DNA from: Sandaracinobacteroides sp041909755
GTDB lineage: Bacteria; Pseudomonadota; Alphaproteobacteria; Sphingomonadales; Sphingomonadaceae
DNA: 22,604 nt
Direction: 5' to 3'
Assembly: GCF_041909755.1 (NCBI RefSeq)
Contig: NZ_JAYRCW010000040.1
Location: 1-22,604, forward strand
Numbering within the stretch: the first letter of the stretch is position 1; each line of letters starts with the position of its first letter. A program made the translations under genes and the position numbers. Positions 1 through 8,209 of the stretch are shown here, one piece after another. The notes under the pieces were generated by a model that saw only the letters and a program-made list of their open reading frames with translations, had not been told where the DNA came from and did no database searches.

Positions 1-1
1 C

Positions 2-2380
2 GACGGTGACGGCGCCTTCACGCTGGCCCCGGCCGTGTCCATCGCCATCGCCAAGCGCTCCGGTGCAAACGCAGTGACGGTGTCCGACGCGGCGGTTGCG
101 CGGCTGGAGGGGCTGAAGGGCAGCCTGATCCCGGATGGCGTGCGCGCCGAAATCACCCGCAACTATGGCGAAACGGCGAACGAGAAGGCGAACGAGCTGA
201 TCTTCCACCTTGCGCTCGCCACGGTTTCCATCGTGCTGCTGGTGGGCTTCGCCGTCGGCTGGCGGGAAGCGGCGGTGACGGCGATCGTCATCCCCACCAC
301 CATCCTCCTCACCATGTTCGCCTCGAACCTGATGGGCTACACCATCAACCGCGTCAGCCTGTTCGCGCTGATCTTCTCCATCGGCATCCTGGTGGACGAC
401 GCCATCGTCATCATCGAGAACATCGCCCGCCACTGGGCGATGGCCGACGGCCGCTCGAAGATCGAGGCGGCGATCGACGGCGTGGCGGAAGTGGGCAATC
501 CCACCATCGTCGCCACCCTCACCGTCGTCGCCGCGCTGCTGCCGATGCTGTTCGTCTCGGGCCTGATGGGGCCTTACATGGCGCCCATTCCGGTGAACGC
601 GTCGGCCGCGATGATCTTCTCCTTCTTCGTCGCCGTCATCATCGCCCCCTGGCTGATGGTGCGGTTCGCGCGCATGGCGATCTTCGGGCAGGGCCATCAT
701 GCAGACGACGCCCATGGCGGCCGGCTGGGCCGCGCCTATGAAGCGGTGGCCCGGCGCGTGATCGCCACGCGCGGCACGGCGCGCGCCTTCCTTCTGGCGG
801 TGGGCATCGCCACGCTTGTCGCGGGTTCGATGTTCTATTTCCGCGCCGTCACGGTGAAGCTGCTGCCGTTCGACAACAAGTCGGAACTGCAACTGGTGCT
901 GGACATGCCCGCCGGCGCCACCCTGGAGGATACGCAGCGCACCCTGATCGCGCTGGCCGACGTGACGGCAGGCATGCCCGAAGTGACGGCGATGGACCTG
1001 AACGCCGGCACGGCCGCGCCGTTCAACTTCAACGGCCTTGTCCGCCATTATTTCCTGCGCCGCGATCCGAACCAGGGCGATGTGATGATCACGCTGCAGC
1101 ACCGGTCCGACCGCGACCGGTCGAGCCATCAGGTCGCGCTGGATCTGCGGCAGGCGCTGAAGGCCGTGCCGCTGCCCGCAGGCGCGACGCTGGGGGTGGT
1201 GGAAACGCCGCCCGGCCCGCCGGTGATGGCGACGCTGCTGGCCGAAATCTACGGGCCCGACGAAGCCAGCCGCCGGGCGACCGCGATGCAGGTGGAAAAG
1301 CTGTTCCGGCAGGTGGATTTCATCGTGGACGTGCAGAACAGCTTCCGCACGCCCGCGCCTGAACTGCGGCTGGTGCCGGATCGCGCCGCGCTCGATCATC
1401 TGGGCCTCTCCGAACGCCAGTTGCTCGACAGCGTGGGCGCGGTGATGGGACGGCAGGTGGTCGGCTATGCGCCGCGCGGCGGCGGGCAGAGCCCGCTGCC
1501 CATCGAGGTGTCGCTGGATCAGTCCCAGCGGGTTTGGGGCGGGGCGCTTCAGGCGACGCCTGTCGCCGTCGCGGCGACACCCGCCGGCCCGCGCCTCGTC
1601 GAGCTGGGCGAGCTTGTCAGCGCCGGTCGCGGGCAGGGGCAGCACATGCTGTTCCGCCGCAACGGCCGCGCAGCCGACATGGTGCTGGCCGAACTGGCCG
1701 GCACGCAGGAAGCGCCGATCTACGGCATGATCGCCGTGCGCGACGCCATCGACGGGTTCGACTGGGAAAAGGCCGGTCTGGTGAAGCCGGTGATCCGCCT
1801 GAACGGCCAGCCCGAGGACGAGAGCGTGCCGACCCTGCTGTGGGACGGGGAGTGGGAGATCACCTGGGTGACCTTCCGCGACATGGGCGGTGCCTTCATG
1901 GTGGCGCTGCTGGGCATCTATGTGCTGGTCGTCGCCCAGTTCCGCAACTTCAAGGTGCCGCTGGTGATCCTGACGCCCATCCCGCTGACGCTGGTGGGGA
2001 TCGTGATCGGCCACATGCTGTTCCGCGCGCCGTTCACGGCCACCTCGATGATCGGATTCATCGCGCTCGCCGGGATCATCGTGCGCAATTCCATCCTGCT
2101 GGTGGATTTCATCAACCATGCCCGCGCGCCGGGCAAACCCATGCGCGACGTGCTGCTGGAAGCCGGGCGCATCCGCTTCAAGCCGATCGTGCTGACGGCG
2201 CTGGCGGCGATGATCGGGGCGGCCACCATCCTGATGGACCCGATCTTCCAGGGGTTGGCCATCAGCCTGCTGTTCGGGCTTGCCTCGTCCACGCTGCTGA
2301 CGGTGCTGGTGATCCCGGCCATCTATATCCTGCTGCGCGACGACGGCCTGCCCGAATCGCCCGCGGCCACGACAATCTGA
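2..2380 (+). CDS. RND efflux transporter permease, 3' part (5' end outside window)
   Basis: This is the C-terminal 792 residues of an inner-membrane RND (AcrB-like) proton-driven efflux permease. The reading frame is open from base 2, so the true start lies upstream; the GTG at 35 is internal. Seen: a first membrane bundle (about residues 60-225 of the visible part) with the TM4 motif LVDDAIVIIENIARH, which holds the Asp-Asp proton-relay pair of the family; then a large periplasmic porter region; then a second bundle (about 630-780) with GFIALAGIIVRNSILLVDF. The expected family length is about 1,000-1,100 residues, so roughly the first quarter is missing. The substrate cannot be read from sequence. 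It is followed 14 bp later by the AhpD-like gene, probably in the same transcript. No copy of the 17-bp repeat found further downstream is visible here, so membership in that regulon is not shown. Confidence 0.93.
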   Translation, partial: DGDGAFTLAPAVSIAIAKRSGANAVTVSDAAVARLEGLKGSLIPDGVRAEITRNYGETANEKANELIFHLALATVSIVLLVGFAVGWREAAVTAIVIPTTILLTMFASNLMGYTINRVSLFALIFSIGILVDDAIVIIENIARHWAMADGRSKIEAAIDGVAEVGNPTIVATLTVVAALLPMLFVSGLMGPYMAPIPVNASAAMIFSFFVAVIIAPWLMVRFARMAIFGQGHHADDAHGGRLGRAYEAVARRVIATRGTARAFLLAVGIATLVAGSMFYFRAVTVKLLPFDNKSELQLVLDMPAGATLEDTQRTLIALADVTAGMPEVTAMDLNAGTAAPFNFNGLVRHYFLRRDPNQGDVMITLQHRSDRDRSSHQVALDLRQALKAVPLPAGATLGVVETPPGPPVMATLLAEIYGPDEASRRATAMQVEKLFRQVDFIVDVQNSFRTPAPELRLVPDRAALDHLGLSERQLLDSVGAVMGRQVVGYAPRGGGQSPLPIEVSLDQSQRVWGGALQATPVAVAATPAGPRLVELGELVSAGRGQGQHMLFRRNGRAADMVLAELAGTQEAPIYGMIAVRDAIDGFDWEKAGLVKPVIRLNGQPEDESVPTLLWDGEWEITWVTFRDMGGAFMVALLGIYVLVVAQFRNFKVPLVILTPIPLTLVGIVIGHMLFRAPFTATSMIGFIALAGIIVRNSILLVDFINHARAPGKPMRDVLLEAGRIRFKPIVLTALAAMIGAATILMDPIFQGLAISLLFGLASSTLLTVLVIPAIYILLRDDGLPESPAATTI

Positions 2381-2394
2381 ACGAAGAGGAGAGG

Positions 2395-2760
2395 ATGATG
2401 GCACAGGACTGGCCCGGACTGGTTCAGGACATGAACCCGCAGGTCGCCGCGCTGCGCGGCCTTCAGCCGGAAGTGATGAAGGCCTTCGGGCAGATGGCGC
2501 AGGCCGCCACCGCGACGAACGCGCTCGACACGCGCACGAAGGAGCTGGTCGCGCTGGGCATCTCGGTGGCGGTGCGCTGCGATCCCTGCATCGCCTATCA
2601 TGCGAAGGCCGCCGTGAAGGCGGGTGCGACCGAAGCCGAAGTGGCCGAAACGCTGGGCCTCGCCGTGTATATGGGGGCCGGCCCCAGCGCCATGTATGCG
2701 GCCAAGGCCTTGGAAGCGGTGCGCCAGTTCGGCGTGGCGGGCGGCGACAAGCCCGCCTGA
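2395..2760 (+). CDS. AhpD/carboxymuconolactone decarboxylase-like protein
   Basis: A 121-residue protein of the CMD/AhpD-like fold. Known members are small helical oligomers that act as thiol peroxidase-linked reductases or as gamma-carboxymuconolactone decarboxylases. Seen: the redox signature E50...C62-D-P-C65-x3-H69 (RCDPCIAYH), typical of the AhpD-like CxxC subgroup rather than of true PcaC, so a thiol-disulfide role is more likely than ring-pathway decarboxylation. Two adjacent ATGs (2395 and 2398) follow the purine-rich GAAGAGGAGAGG, so either may be used. The gene lies 14 bp after the RND permease and is probably co-transcribed with it. It ends 7 bp before the convergent GFA-like gene. 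Its partner oxidoreductase is not in the window. Confidence 0.88.
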   Translation: MMAQDWPGLVQDMNPQVAALRGLQPEVMKAFGQMAQAATATNALDTRTKELVALGISVAVRCDPCIAYHAKAAVKAGATEAEVAETLGLAVYMGAGPSAMYAAKALEAVRQFGVAGGDKPA

Positions 2761-2767
2761 GCCGCGC

Positions 2768-3202
2768 TCAGCGGCCGCCGGGTGCCGGCGGCCCCTTCGG
2801 GAACGACGGCAGCGCAGCGGGTACTTCCACCCAGTCGATGCGCGAGCAGGTCCAGATGTGCATCTGCGGCGCAAACCCGTCCGGATGATCCAGCGTCCCG
2901 GCCTTCACCGCGAAAACGCCTGGGCTGGAGGCCGGAACGGACCGGATCGGCGATCCGCAGGTGCCGCAGAATTCGCGCGCCAGCGGCTGCCCGCTTTCAG
3001 TATCCGGGTCGTTCCACGACGCCGGCTGCCCCTGGACTGCCATGCTGTCCGCCAGCACCACAAGGTTCACCGAAAAGGTGGCCCCCGATTGCCTGCGGCA
3101 CGAGGTGCAGTGGCAGGCGACCACCGCCAGCGGCGGCGTGGCAAGCGCATAGCGGACAGCCCCGCAATTGCATCCGCCGGTCAGCGGCAGGGTCTGCGAC
3201 AT
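2768..3202 (-). CDS. GFA/CENP-V family zinc protein
   Basis: A 144-residue protein of the GFA (glutathione-dependent formaldehyde-activating)/CENP-V family. Seen: all seven expected zinc-binding cysteines in the right spacing: C11-x-C13, C30-x-C32-x2-C35 (CHCTSC) and C79-x2-C82 (CGTC). Many family members have no proven formaldehyde activity, so the enzymatic role is open; a glutathione adduct or small thiol-bound aldehyde is the family-based guess. The start at 3202 is chosen because GGGGAG stands about 8 nt upstream; the frame is open further upstream without such a site. The gene diverges from the aldehyde dehydrogenase gene, and a single 17-bp inverted repeat (3253-3269) lies midway between the two starts, so both are probably co-regulated. 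A strong hairpin lies within its 3' end. Confidence 0.87.
   Translation of the reverse strand: MSQTLPLTGGCNCGAVRYALATPPLAVVACHCTSCRRQSGATFSVNLVVLADSMAVQGQPASWNDPDTESGQPLAREFCGTCGSPIRSVPASSPGVFAVKAGTLDHPDGFAPQMHIWTCSRIDWVEVPAALPSFPKGPPAPGGR
2773..2793. terminator. GC-rich hairpin at AhpD/GFA convergence
   Basis: A perfect 9-bp stem (GGCCGCCGG / CCGGCGGCC) with a 3-nt loop lies 12 bp after the AhpD-like stop codon and inside the last codons of the convergent GFA-like gene. It has no T-run on either side, so it is at best a weak or Rho-assisted terminator. It could also be GC-rich coding sequence that happens to pair. Confidence 0.35.
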
Positions 3203-3252
3203 CTGTTTCTCCCCTTGTCTGGCCCCCCCTGCAAGGCGAGGTTGCGCTGTTA

Positions 3253-3269
3253 ATCTATAGTCATTAGAT
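3253..3269 (+). promoter_or_regulatory. 17-bp operator-like inverted repeat, site A
   Basis: The sequence is ATCTATAGTCATTAGAT, with perfect ATCTA/TAGAT arms. It lies 46 bp before the aldehyde dehydrogenase start and 50 bp before the divergent GFA-like start. It matches the repeat at five other positions in the window and is read as a binding site for the local TetR-type repressor (inference). The -35 position holds TAGTCA, a poorer match to TTGACA than in sites B and D. Confidence 0.8.
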
Positions 3270-3315
3270 TGCATCGGGCAAGCGGCAGGTCATGCCGCGG
3301 TGGGAGGAAAACCGA

Positions 3316-4743
3316 ATGAGCAGCGCGCCGCAAGGGCTTTCGATGACGATCGACGGGGCGCCCGCCCCGGCGGACCGGTGGATCGACGTGCGCAATCCCG
3401 CCACGGGCGAGGTGTTCGCGCAGGCACCCGCTGCGTCTGCAGCCGATCTCGATCGCGCCGTGGCGGCTGCGGGGCGCGCCTTCCCCGGCTGGGCGGCAAC
3501 GCCCGTTGCCGAGCGCAAGGCGGCGCTGCAGCGCGCGTCCGGGATCATCAAGGCCCATGCGGATGAGCTGGCCGACCTGTTCGTGCAGGAACAGGGGCGC
3601 CCGCTGCCCGGCGCGAAGGCGGAAATCCTGGGCGCCGCGATGTGGATGGCGGCGACGACCCTGCTCGACATCCCCGTGGAGGTGACGGAGGACAGCGCGA
3701 CCCGCCGGATCGAGGTGCATCATGTGCCGCTGGGGGTGGTGTGCGGCATCGTGCCGTGGAACTTCCCGGTGCTGCTGGCCGTTTGGAAGATCGCCCCGGC
3801 GCTGCTGGCGGGAAACACGCTGGTGCTGAAGCCGTCGCCCTTCACGCCGCTCACCACGCTGCGCATCGGCGAGCTGATCCACGGCTGCTTCCCGCCCGGC
3901 GTGTTCAACATCCTCTCTGGCGGCGACGAGCTCGGCCCGCTGATGACCGCGCACAAGGGCTTCGCGAAGATCAGCTTCACCGGCTCCACGGCGACCGGCC
4001 GGCGGGTGATGGAATCGGCTGCGAAGGATCTGAAGCGCATCACGCTGGAACTGGGCGGCAATGATGCCGCCATCGTGCTGCCGGACGTGGATGTGGACGC
4101 CGTCGCGGACCAGCTGTTCGAAGGCGCGTTCCACAACACGGCGCAGGTCTGCGTTGCCACCAAGCGCCTCTATATCCACGAGGATATCTACGATCGCCTG
4201 CGCGACAGGCTGCACCGGCTCGCGAAGGAAACCCCGGTGGGCGACGGCGCGCAGCAGGGCGTCCGCTATGGCCCGGTGCAGAACGAGCCCCAGTATCGCC
4301 GCGTCCGCGACCTGCTGGCGGATGCCCGCGCCGGCGGCCTGACGCTGCTGGAAGGCGGCCCGGTGCCGGATACGGGTTATTTCATTCCCCTCACCCTCGT
4401 GGACAATCCGCCCGAGGACAGCCGCGTCGTGGTGGAGGAGGCCTTCGGCCCCGTGCTGCCGCTGCTGAAATGGTCTGATCTCGACGACGTGATCGCGCGG
4501 GCGAACGACACCGAATATGGGCTGGCGGGCGCCGTCTGGTCGGCGGATGTGTCGAAGGCGCTGGAGGTGGCGCACCGGCTGGATACCGGCACGGTGTGGA
4601 TCAACCAGAATCTGCAATCCACGCCCTTCACACCATTGGCAGGCGCAAAGCAGTCGGGTTTCGGGCAGGAAAACGGCCTTGCCGGGCTTATGGAATTCAC
4701 CCGGCCCAAATCGATCTTCATTCCGAAGGACAGCGCCGCTTGA
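3316..4743 (+). CDS. NAD(P)-dependent aldehyde dehydrogenase
   Basis: A 475-residue cytosolic enzyme of the ALDH superfamily, oxidising an aldehyde to the carboxylic acid. Seen: the catalytic Asn in PWNFP (N149), the cofactor motif FTGST (221-225), the general base Glu in LELGGN (E245) and the nucleophile in AQVCVA (C279); the Glu-Cys spacing of 34 is normal. The length is normal for the family. The start at 3316 is preferred over the in-frame ATG at 3292 because GGAGG (3303-3307) lies between them. The stop overlaps the start of the acyl-CoA dehydrogenase gene (TTGA), implying translational coupling. Operator site A lies 46 bp upstream. In context it would make the acid that the acyl-CoA ligase at 14400-15899 activates (inference); the actual aldehyde is unknown. 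Confidence 0.92.
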   Translation: MSSAPQGLSMTIDGAPAPADRWIDVRNPATGEVFAQAPAASAADLDRAVAAAGRAFPGWAATPVAERKAALQRASGIIKAHADELADLFVQEQGRPLPGAKAEILGAAMWMAATTLLDIPVEVTEDSATRRIEVHHVPLGVVCGIVPWNFPVLLAVWKIAPALLAGNTLVLKPSPFTPLTTLRIGELIHGCFPPGVFNILSGGDELGPLMTAHKGFAKISFTGSTATGRRVMESAAKDLKRITLELGGNDAAIVLPDVDVDAVADQLFEGAFHNTAQVCVATKRLYIHEDIYDRLRDRLHRLAKETPVGDGAQQGVRYGPVQNEPQYRRVRDLLADARAGGLTLLEGGPVPDTGYFIPLTLVDNPPEDSRVVVEEAFGPVLPLLKWSDLDDVIARANDTEYGLAGAVWSADVSKALEVAHRLDTGTVWINQNLQSTPFTPLAGAKQSGFGQENGLAGLMEFTRPKSIFIPKDSAA

Positions 4744-5939
4744 GCCTGAAACTCTCCCCCGCCGACGAGGCCTTCCGGCAGGAGGTGCGGGACTTCCTCG
4801 CCACCCACCTGACGGCCGATCTCCGCCTGTCGGGCGAGCGGATGACCAGCGTCTATGCCGACCACGAGGCCTCGATGGCCTGGCAGGCGATCCTGCACGC
4901 AAAGGGCTGGGCGGCGCCGGCCTGGCCCGTCGAGCATGGCGGGGCCGGCTGGTCCGTGGTGCAGCGGCACATCTTCGCGCGGGAACGGGCGGCCGCCGGC
5001 GCGCCGCCGCTCTCCCCCATGGGCATCGCCATGGCCGGGCCCGCCATCCTGCGGTTCGGCACGCCGGCCCAGAAGCAGTTCTTCCTGCCGCGAATCCTCT
5101 CTGGCGCGCATTTCTGGTGCCAGGGCTATTCGGAACCGCAGGCCGGCTCCGATCTGGCGGCGCTGCAGATGCGCGCCGAACGGGACGGCGATGATTTCAT
5201 CTGCAACGGCTCCAAGATCTGGACCACGCACGCCAATGTCGCGAACTGGATGTTCTGCCTGGTGCGCACCACGCGCGGCCCGAAGCCGCAGCAGGGCATC
5301 AGCTTCCTGCTGATCGACATGACGACGCCGGGCATCGAAGTCCTCCCCATCGTGATGAACTCTGGCGAATGGATCCAGAACCAGGTTTTCTTTGATGATG
5401 TGCGCGTGCCCGTCGCGAATGTGCTGGGCGACATCGACGACGGCTGGACAGTCGCCAAATATCTCCTCCAGTTCGAACGCGGCGGCAGCGCCTATGCGCC
5501 CGATCTGCAGATCCGGCTGGATGCGCTGAAGCGCGTGGCGCCGGACATGCCCGAACTGGCGGCGAAGCTCGCCGATCTGGAGATCCGGCTGGAGGTGCTG
5601 GACGCCCTGGAATCCGAGATCCTGTCGGCCGTGTCGAACGGCCGGGAAATCGGCGCGGACGCGTCCATGATGAAGATCCTGGGCACCGAACTGCAGCAGC
5701 GGCTGACGGAACTGGCGCTGGAAGCCGCTGGGCCGCTGGCGCGCGCCTGGCAGCCGGCGGCGGGCCGGGCGGGCGGCCCGGTGCTCGACTATCCCGGCCC
5801 GATCGGCGACCACATCAGCGGGGAACCCTGGCAGGCCATCGCGCCGCTCCGGTATCTGAACGAACGGGCGGGCAGCATCTATGCCGGCACCAACGAGATC
5901 CAGCGCGACATCATCGCAAAGGCGGATCTCCGCCTCTGA
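4740..5939 (+). CDS. Acyl-CoA dehydrogenase, FAD-binding catalytic subunit type
   Basis: A 399-residue acyl-CoA dehydrogenase, introducing an alpha,beta double bond into a CoA thioester with FAD. Seen: family signature 1 GYSEPQAGSDLAAL (about 132-145) and signature 2 IYAGTNEIQRDII near the C-terminus. The usual MCAD catalytic Glu of the second signature (YEGT) is Ala here (YAGT); instead Glu246 in LLQFERGG sits on the helix used by isovaleryl-CoA dehydrogenase and by mycobacterial ChsE4-type enzymes. The start is a TTG at 4740 that overlaps the ALDH stop, with AAGGA 9 nt upstream. It ends 4 bp from a convergent second acyl-CoA dehydrogenase gene. The two proteins look like unlike subunits of one heteromeric enzyme (inference). 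ALDH and this gene form one operon. Confidence 0.9.
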   Translation: MSLKLSPADEAFRQEVRDFLATHLTADLRLSGERMTSVYADHEASMAWQAILHAKGWAAPAWPVEHGGAGWSVVQRHIFARERAAAGAPPLSPMGIAMAGPAILRFGTPAQKQFFLPRILSGAHFWCQGYSEPQAGSDLAALQMRAERDGDDFICNGSKIWTTHANVANWMFCLVRTTRGPKPQQGISFLLIDMTTPGIEVLPIVMNSGEWIQNQVFFDDVRVPVANVLGDIDDGWTVAKYLLQFERGGSAYAPDLQIRLDALKRVAPDMPELAAKLADLEIRLEVLDALESEILSAVSNGREIGADASMMKILGTELQQRLTELALEAAGPLARAWQPAAGRAGGPVLDYPGPIGDHISGEPWQAIAPLRYLNERAGSIYAGTNEIQRDIIAKADLRL

Positions 5940-5943
5940 TCCT

Positions 5944-6972
5944 TCAGGCGGCGAGCTTCAGATAGCGCTGCCGGTGCTCGGCGGCGCTTCCCATCTGCCC
6001 CTCGATCACCGTCAGCCGGCGGAAGAAGCGCCCGGCGTCCAGTTCGCGGGTCATGCCCATCGCCCCGTGCAGCTGCACGGCGGCCTGCCCCACGAAGCGC
6101 CCCGCCTCGGCCGCAGTCGCCTTGGCGGCGCTCGCCAGCCGTCCGCGTTCGCGCCAGTGGCCGTCCAGCGCCTCGATCGCACGCTGCGCGATGGCGCCCG
6201 TCCGCCGCGCCTCGATCCGCATGTCCACCAGCCGGTGCCGCACCACCTGGAACCGGCCGATCGGCTGGCCGAACTGTTCGCGCGCCCGGCAATGCGCCAG
6301 TGTCTGCTCCACCAGCCCGCGCATCAGCCCGGCCGCTTCGGTCGCCAGGCAGGCCAGCGCGATATCCTCCGCGTCCTGCAGCGCCTCCGTCGCGTCGGCC
6401 AGAACCGGCGTGGCCTCGGCACCCAGGAACAACAGGTCGGCGGCCTCCCGGTCGTCGATCGTGGGATAGGCGCGCGCGGTGATCCCCGGCTGGTCGCGGC
6501 CGGCGATCAGCAGCGCGCTTCCGCCGCCCTCCGTGCGCGCGGCGACCAGAATGGCAGAAGCCGACGCGCCGTCCGGCACCAGCTTCGCCTCCCCGTCCAG
6601 CCGCCAGCCGCCGCCCGCAGGCGTGGCCGACACGGCGCCGCGAAGTGCCCGTTCCAGCCCGGCGACCGCCACGATCCCGCCTGCGGCGATCCCGCGCAGC
6701 AACGCGTCGCCCGCCCCGGTCCGCCGGCTCAGCAGCAGCGCGGGCGCGATGACGCAGCTTTCCAGGAAGGGTGCCGCCAGGCCATGTTCGCCCAGCGCCG
6801 CCAGAACGGGCGCCGCAGCCGCCACGGGCAGGCCCAGGCCGCCCAGCTCTTCCGGCACGCACAGGCCGGGAACACCTGCCGCCACCAGTGCGGGCCAGGC
6901 CTCGCCGGGGCCAACGCCCGCCAGCCGCTTCGCCAGCATCCCGGCGAGCGCGTCGTCCGCCGCGCCGGTCAA
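5944..6972 (-). CDS. Acyl-CoA dehydrogenase, second (partner) subunit type
   Basis: A 342-residue protein of the acyl-CoA dehydrogenase family, shorter than the usual 380-400. Seen: the N-terminal VPEELGGLGL element, REQFGQPIGRFQ in the C-terminal helical domain and QLHGAMGMTRE. It lacks the SEPxAGSD flavin-loop signature and the YEGT/YAGT signature that its convergent neighbour has, and no Glu is seen at the ER position of helix G. This is the pattern of the non-catalytic partner in alpha2beta2 enzymes of steroid side-chain oxidation (for example FadE28/FadE29-like pairs). The start is taken as the TTG at 6972, which overlaps the Rieske stop in TTGA; no clear ribosome-binding site is visible, so translational coupling is assumed and a later ATG remains possible. 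It is transcribed with the Rieske gene. Confidence 0.83.
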   Translation of the reverse strand: MTGAADDALAGMLAKRLAGVGPGEAWPALVAAGVPGLCVPEELGGLGLPVAAAAPVLAALGEHGLAAPFLESCVIAPALLLSRRTGAGDALLRGIAAGGIVAVAGLERALRGAVSATPAGGGWRLDGEAKLVPDGASASAILVAARTEGGGSALLIAGRDQPGITARAYPTIDDREAADLLFLGAEATPVLADATEALQDAEDIALACLATEAAGLMRGLVEQTLAHCRAREQFGQPIGRFQVVRHRLVDMRIEARRTGAIAQRAIEALDGHWRERGRLASAAKATAAEAGRFVGQAAVQLHGAMGMTRELDAGRFFRRLTVIEGQMGSAAEHRQRYLKLAA

Positions 6973-8150
6973 AGCAACGATTCCAGCGCCTCGTAATAGC
7001 GGATGATATTGCTCTCCAGCCCGCAATAGAGGGTCGTTTCCGGCACCCCGCACGACAGGCCCGCCTGCGTGATCTCGGCCGCCCGGAAATCCTCGCCGCC
7101 GAACACGCCGATGATCATCTCGAAGGATCGTTCGAACACCTCGGCCGCCTTCGGCGTCGTCGCCGGGCCGGGGGTCAGCATATAATAATGCACGGTCGTC
7201 CGGTCGACAGCGCGCGGCATCAGGATCATCAGGCTGGTGTAATATTGGCTCGTCACCAGCACAACATTGGGGAAGGCCGTGTAGGCGTGCGTCACCAGCT
7301 TGTGGATGTTGCCGTCGGGCTGCTCGTCCAGCATGGCGGGCACATAGCCGATCCGGCCGGACACCTGCCGGATGTTCACCCCGAACAGGTCCACGATGGT
7401 GGGGGCGTCCTGGAACAGGGTGCCGATCGACGCGGCATGCAGCCGCTGCACATGATAGCCTTCCAGGAAGGGCTCCAGCACAACCTTCCAGTTCGCCTTC
7501 AGCTCGAAGCTGCGCCGGCCATAGACATGGGCGTCCGGGATCCCCAGCGCGCCGAAATCATCGGCGACCTGCGGGGACAGGTTCGACCAGTCCGCCTCGC
7601 CGCCGTTCAGCTGGGCATAGAGGATGCCGCCCCACACCCGCGACGGCAGTTCCTTCAGCCCGCGCGCGGCCTTGTCCACCGCTTCGAACATGTCCGGGCG
7701 GGCGACGCCGATCAGCTTGCCGTCGATCCCGTAGGTCCAGGCATGATAGGGGCATACGATCCGCCCCTGCCGGTGAACGGCGCAATCCTCGACCAGCTTG
7801 GCGCCCTTGTGCTGGCAGGCGTTGATGAACACCCGATACTCGTCGTTGCGGGTGCGCGAAACCAGCAGCGGCTTGCCATAGGCCTCGATCGCCACAACGG
7901 ACCCGGGCTCGGCCAGCAGCGCCGTGGGCGCGACCGGCACGGGAAAGCGCTGGAAGACGCGCGCCTGCTCCGCCTCGTAGCGGTCCGCGCCGGTGAAGAT
8001 CGCATTGGGCCGCGTGGCAGACAGCGGCACCGTCACCGCGTCCTTCTCGGCCGGTATCTGCCGGATCGCGGCCTGCTGGCTCGCCGTCAGGTCCGAAAGC
8101 CGCGTGACCTTGCGTTCAGCAGGCCGAACCAGTTCCACAACGTCGTTCAT
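6969..8150 (-). CDS. Rieske [2Fe-2S] non-heme iron oxygenase, alpha subunit
   Basis: A 393-residue Rieske-type oxygenase, using O2 to hydroxylate, dihydroxylate or demethylate a substrate. Seen: the Rieske cluster ligands C112-x-H114 and C133-x2-H136 (CQH...CPYH), then the mononuclear iron site NWKVVLEPFLEGYHVQRLH with H233 and H238, and D354 in FGGED as probable third ligand. No beta subunit, ferredoxin or reductase gene is present in the window, so electrons must come from partners elsewhere, and it may be a homo-oligomeric three-component type. The start ATG at 8150 is preceded by GGGGAGG at 10 nt. Operator site B lies 47 bp upstream, with TTGACA inside it. It is the first gene of a two-gene unit with acyl-CoA dehydrogenase 2. 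The substrate cannot be told from sequence. Confidence 0.9.
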   Translation of the reverse strand: MNDVVELVRPAERKVTRLSDLTASQQAAIRQIPAEKDAVTVPLSATRPNAIFTGADRYEAEQARVFQRFPVPVAPTALLAEPGSVVAIEAYGKPLLVSRTRNDEYRVFINACQHKGAKLVEDCAVHRQGRIVCPYHAWTYGIDGKLIGVARPDMFEAVDKAARGLKELPSRVWGGILYAQLNGGEADWSNLSPQVADDFGALGIPDAHVYGRRSFELKANWKVVLEPFLEGYHVQRLHAASIGTLFQDAPTIVDLFGVNIRQVSGRIGYVPAMLDEQPDGNIHKLVTHAYTAFPNVVLVTSQYYTSLMILMPRAVDRTTVHYYMLTPGPATTPKAAEVFERSFEMIIGVFGGEDFRAAEITQAGLSCGVPETTLYCGLESNIIRYYEALESLL

Positions 8151-8180
8151 CTCGCAAAAGCCTCCCCAGCATGCAGCGCA

Positions 8181-8209
8181 TGCCTAGTTCGCGCTTAATC
8201 TAATGTCAA
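8181..8209 (-). promoter_or_regulatory. Predicted promoter of the Rieske operon
   Basis: On the minus strand a perfect TTGACA (8209-8204) is followed by 17 bp and TAGGCA (8186-8181). The -35 hexamer is inside the 17-bp inverted repeat B, so a bound repressor would block RNA polymerase. The -10 match is weak. Both elements lie within the last codons of the upstream hydrolase gene. Confidence 0.5.

Noticed and set aside
1534..2394. In-frame upstream extension of the AhpD-like gene over the RND gene.
   Set aside because: The extension is a shadow of the RND coding sequence; a ribosome-binding site stands directly before 2395 and the family length fits the short form.
3256..3261. TATAGT inside site A as a -10 box.
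   Set aside because: No -35 hexamer stands 16-18 bp upstream, and the bases are accounted for by the inverted repeat shared with five other sites.
3292..3315. Alternative ALDH start at the ATG at 3292.
   Set aside because: The GGAGG ribosome-binding site lies downstream of it and is correctly spaced for 3316.
3250..4902. Long antisense frames opposite the ALDH gene (and similar frames opposite the P450, ACAD1, GMC and ligase genes).
   Set aside because: They are the usual shadows of GC-rich codon use, being Arg/His/Ala-rich and motif-free, while the sense strand carries full family signatures.
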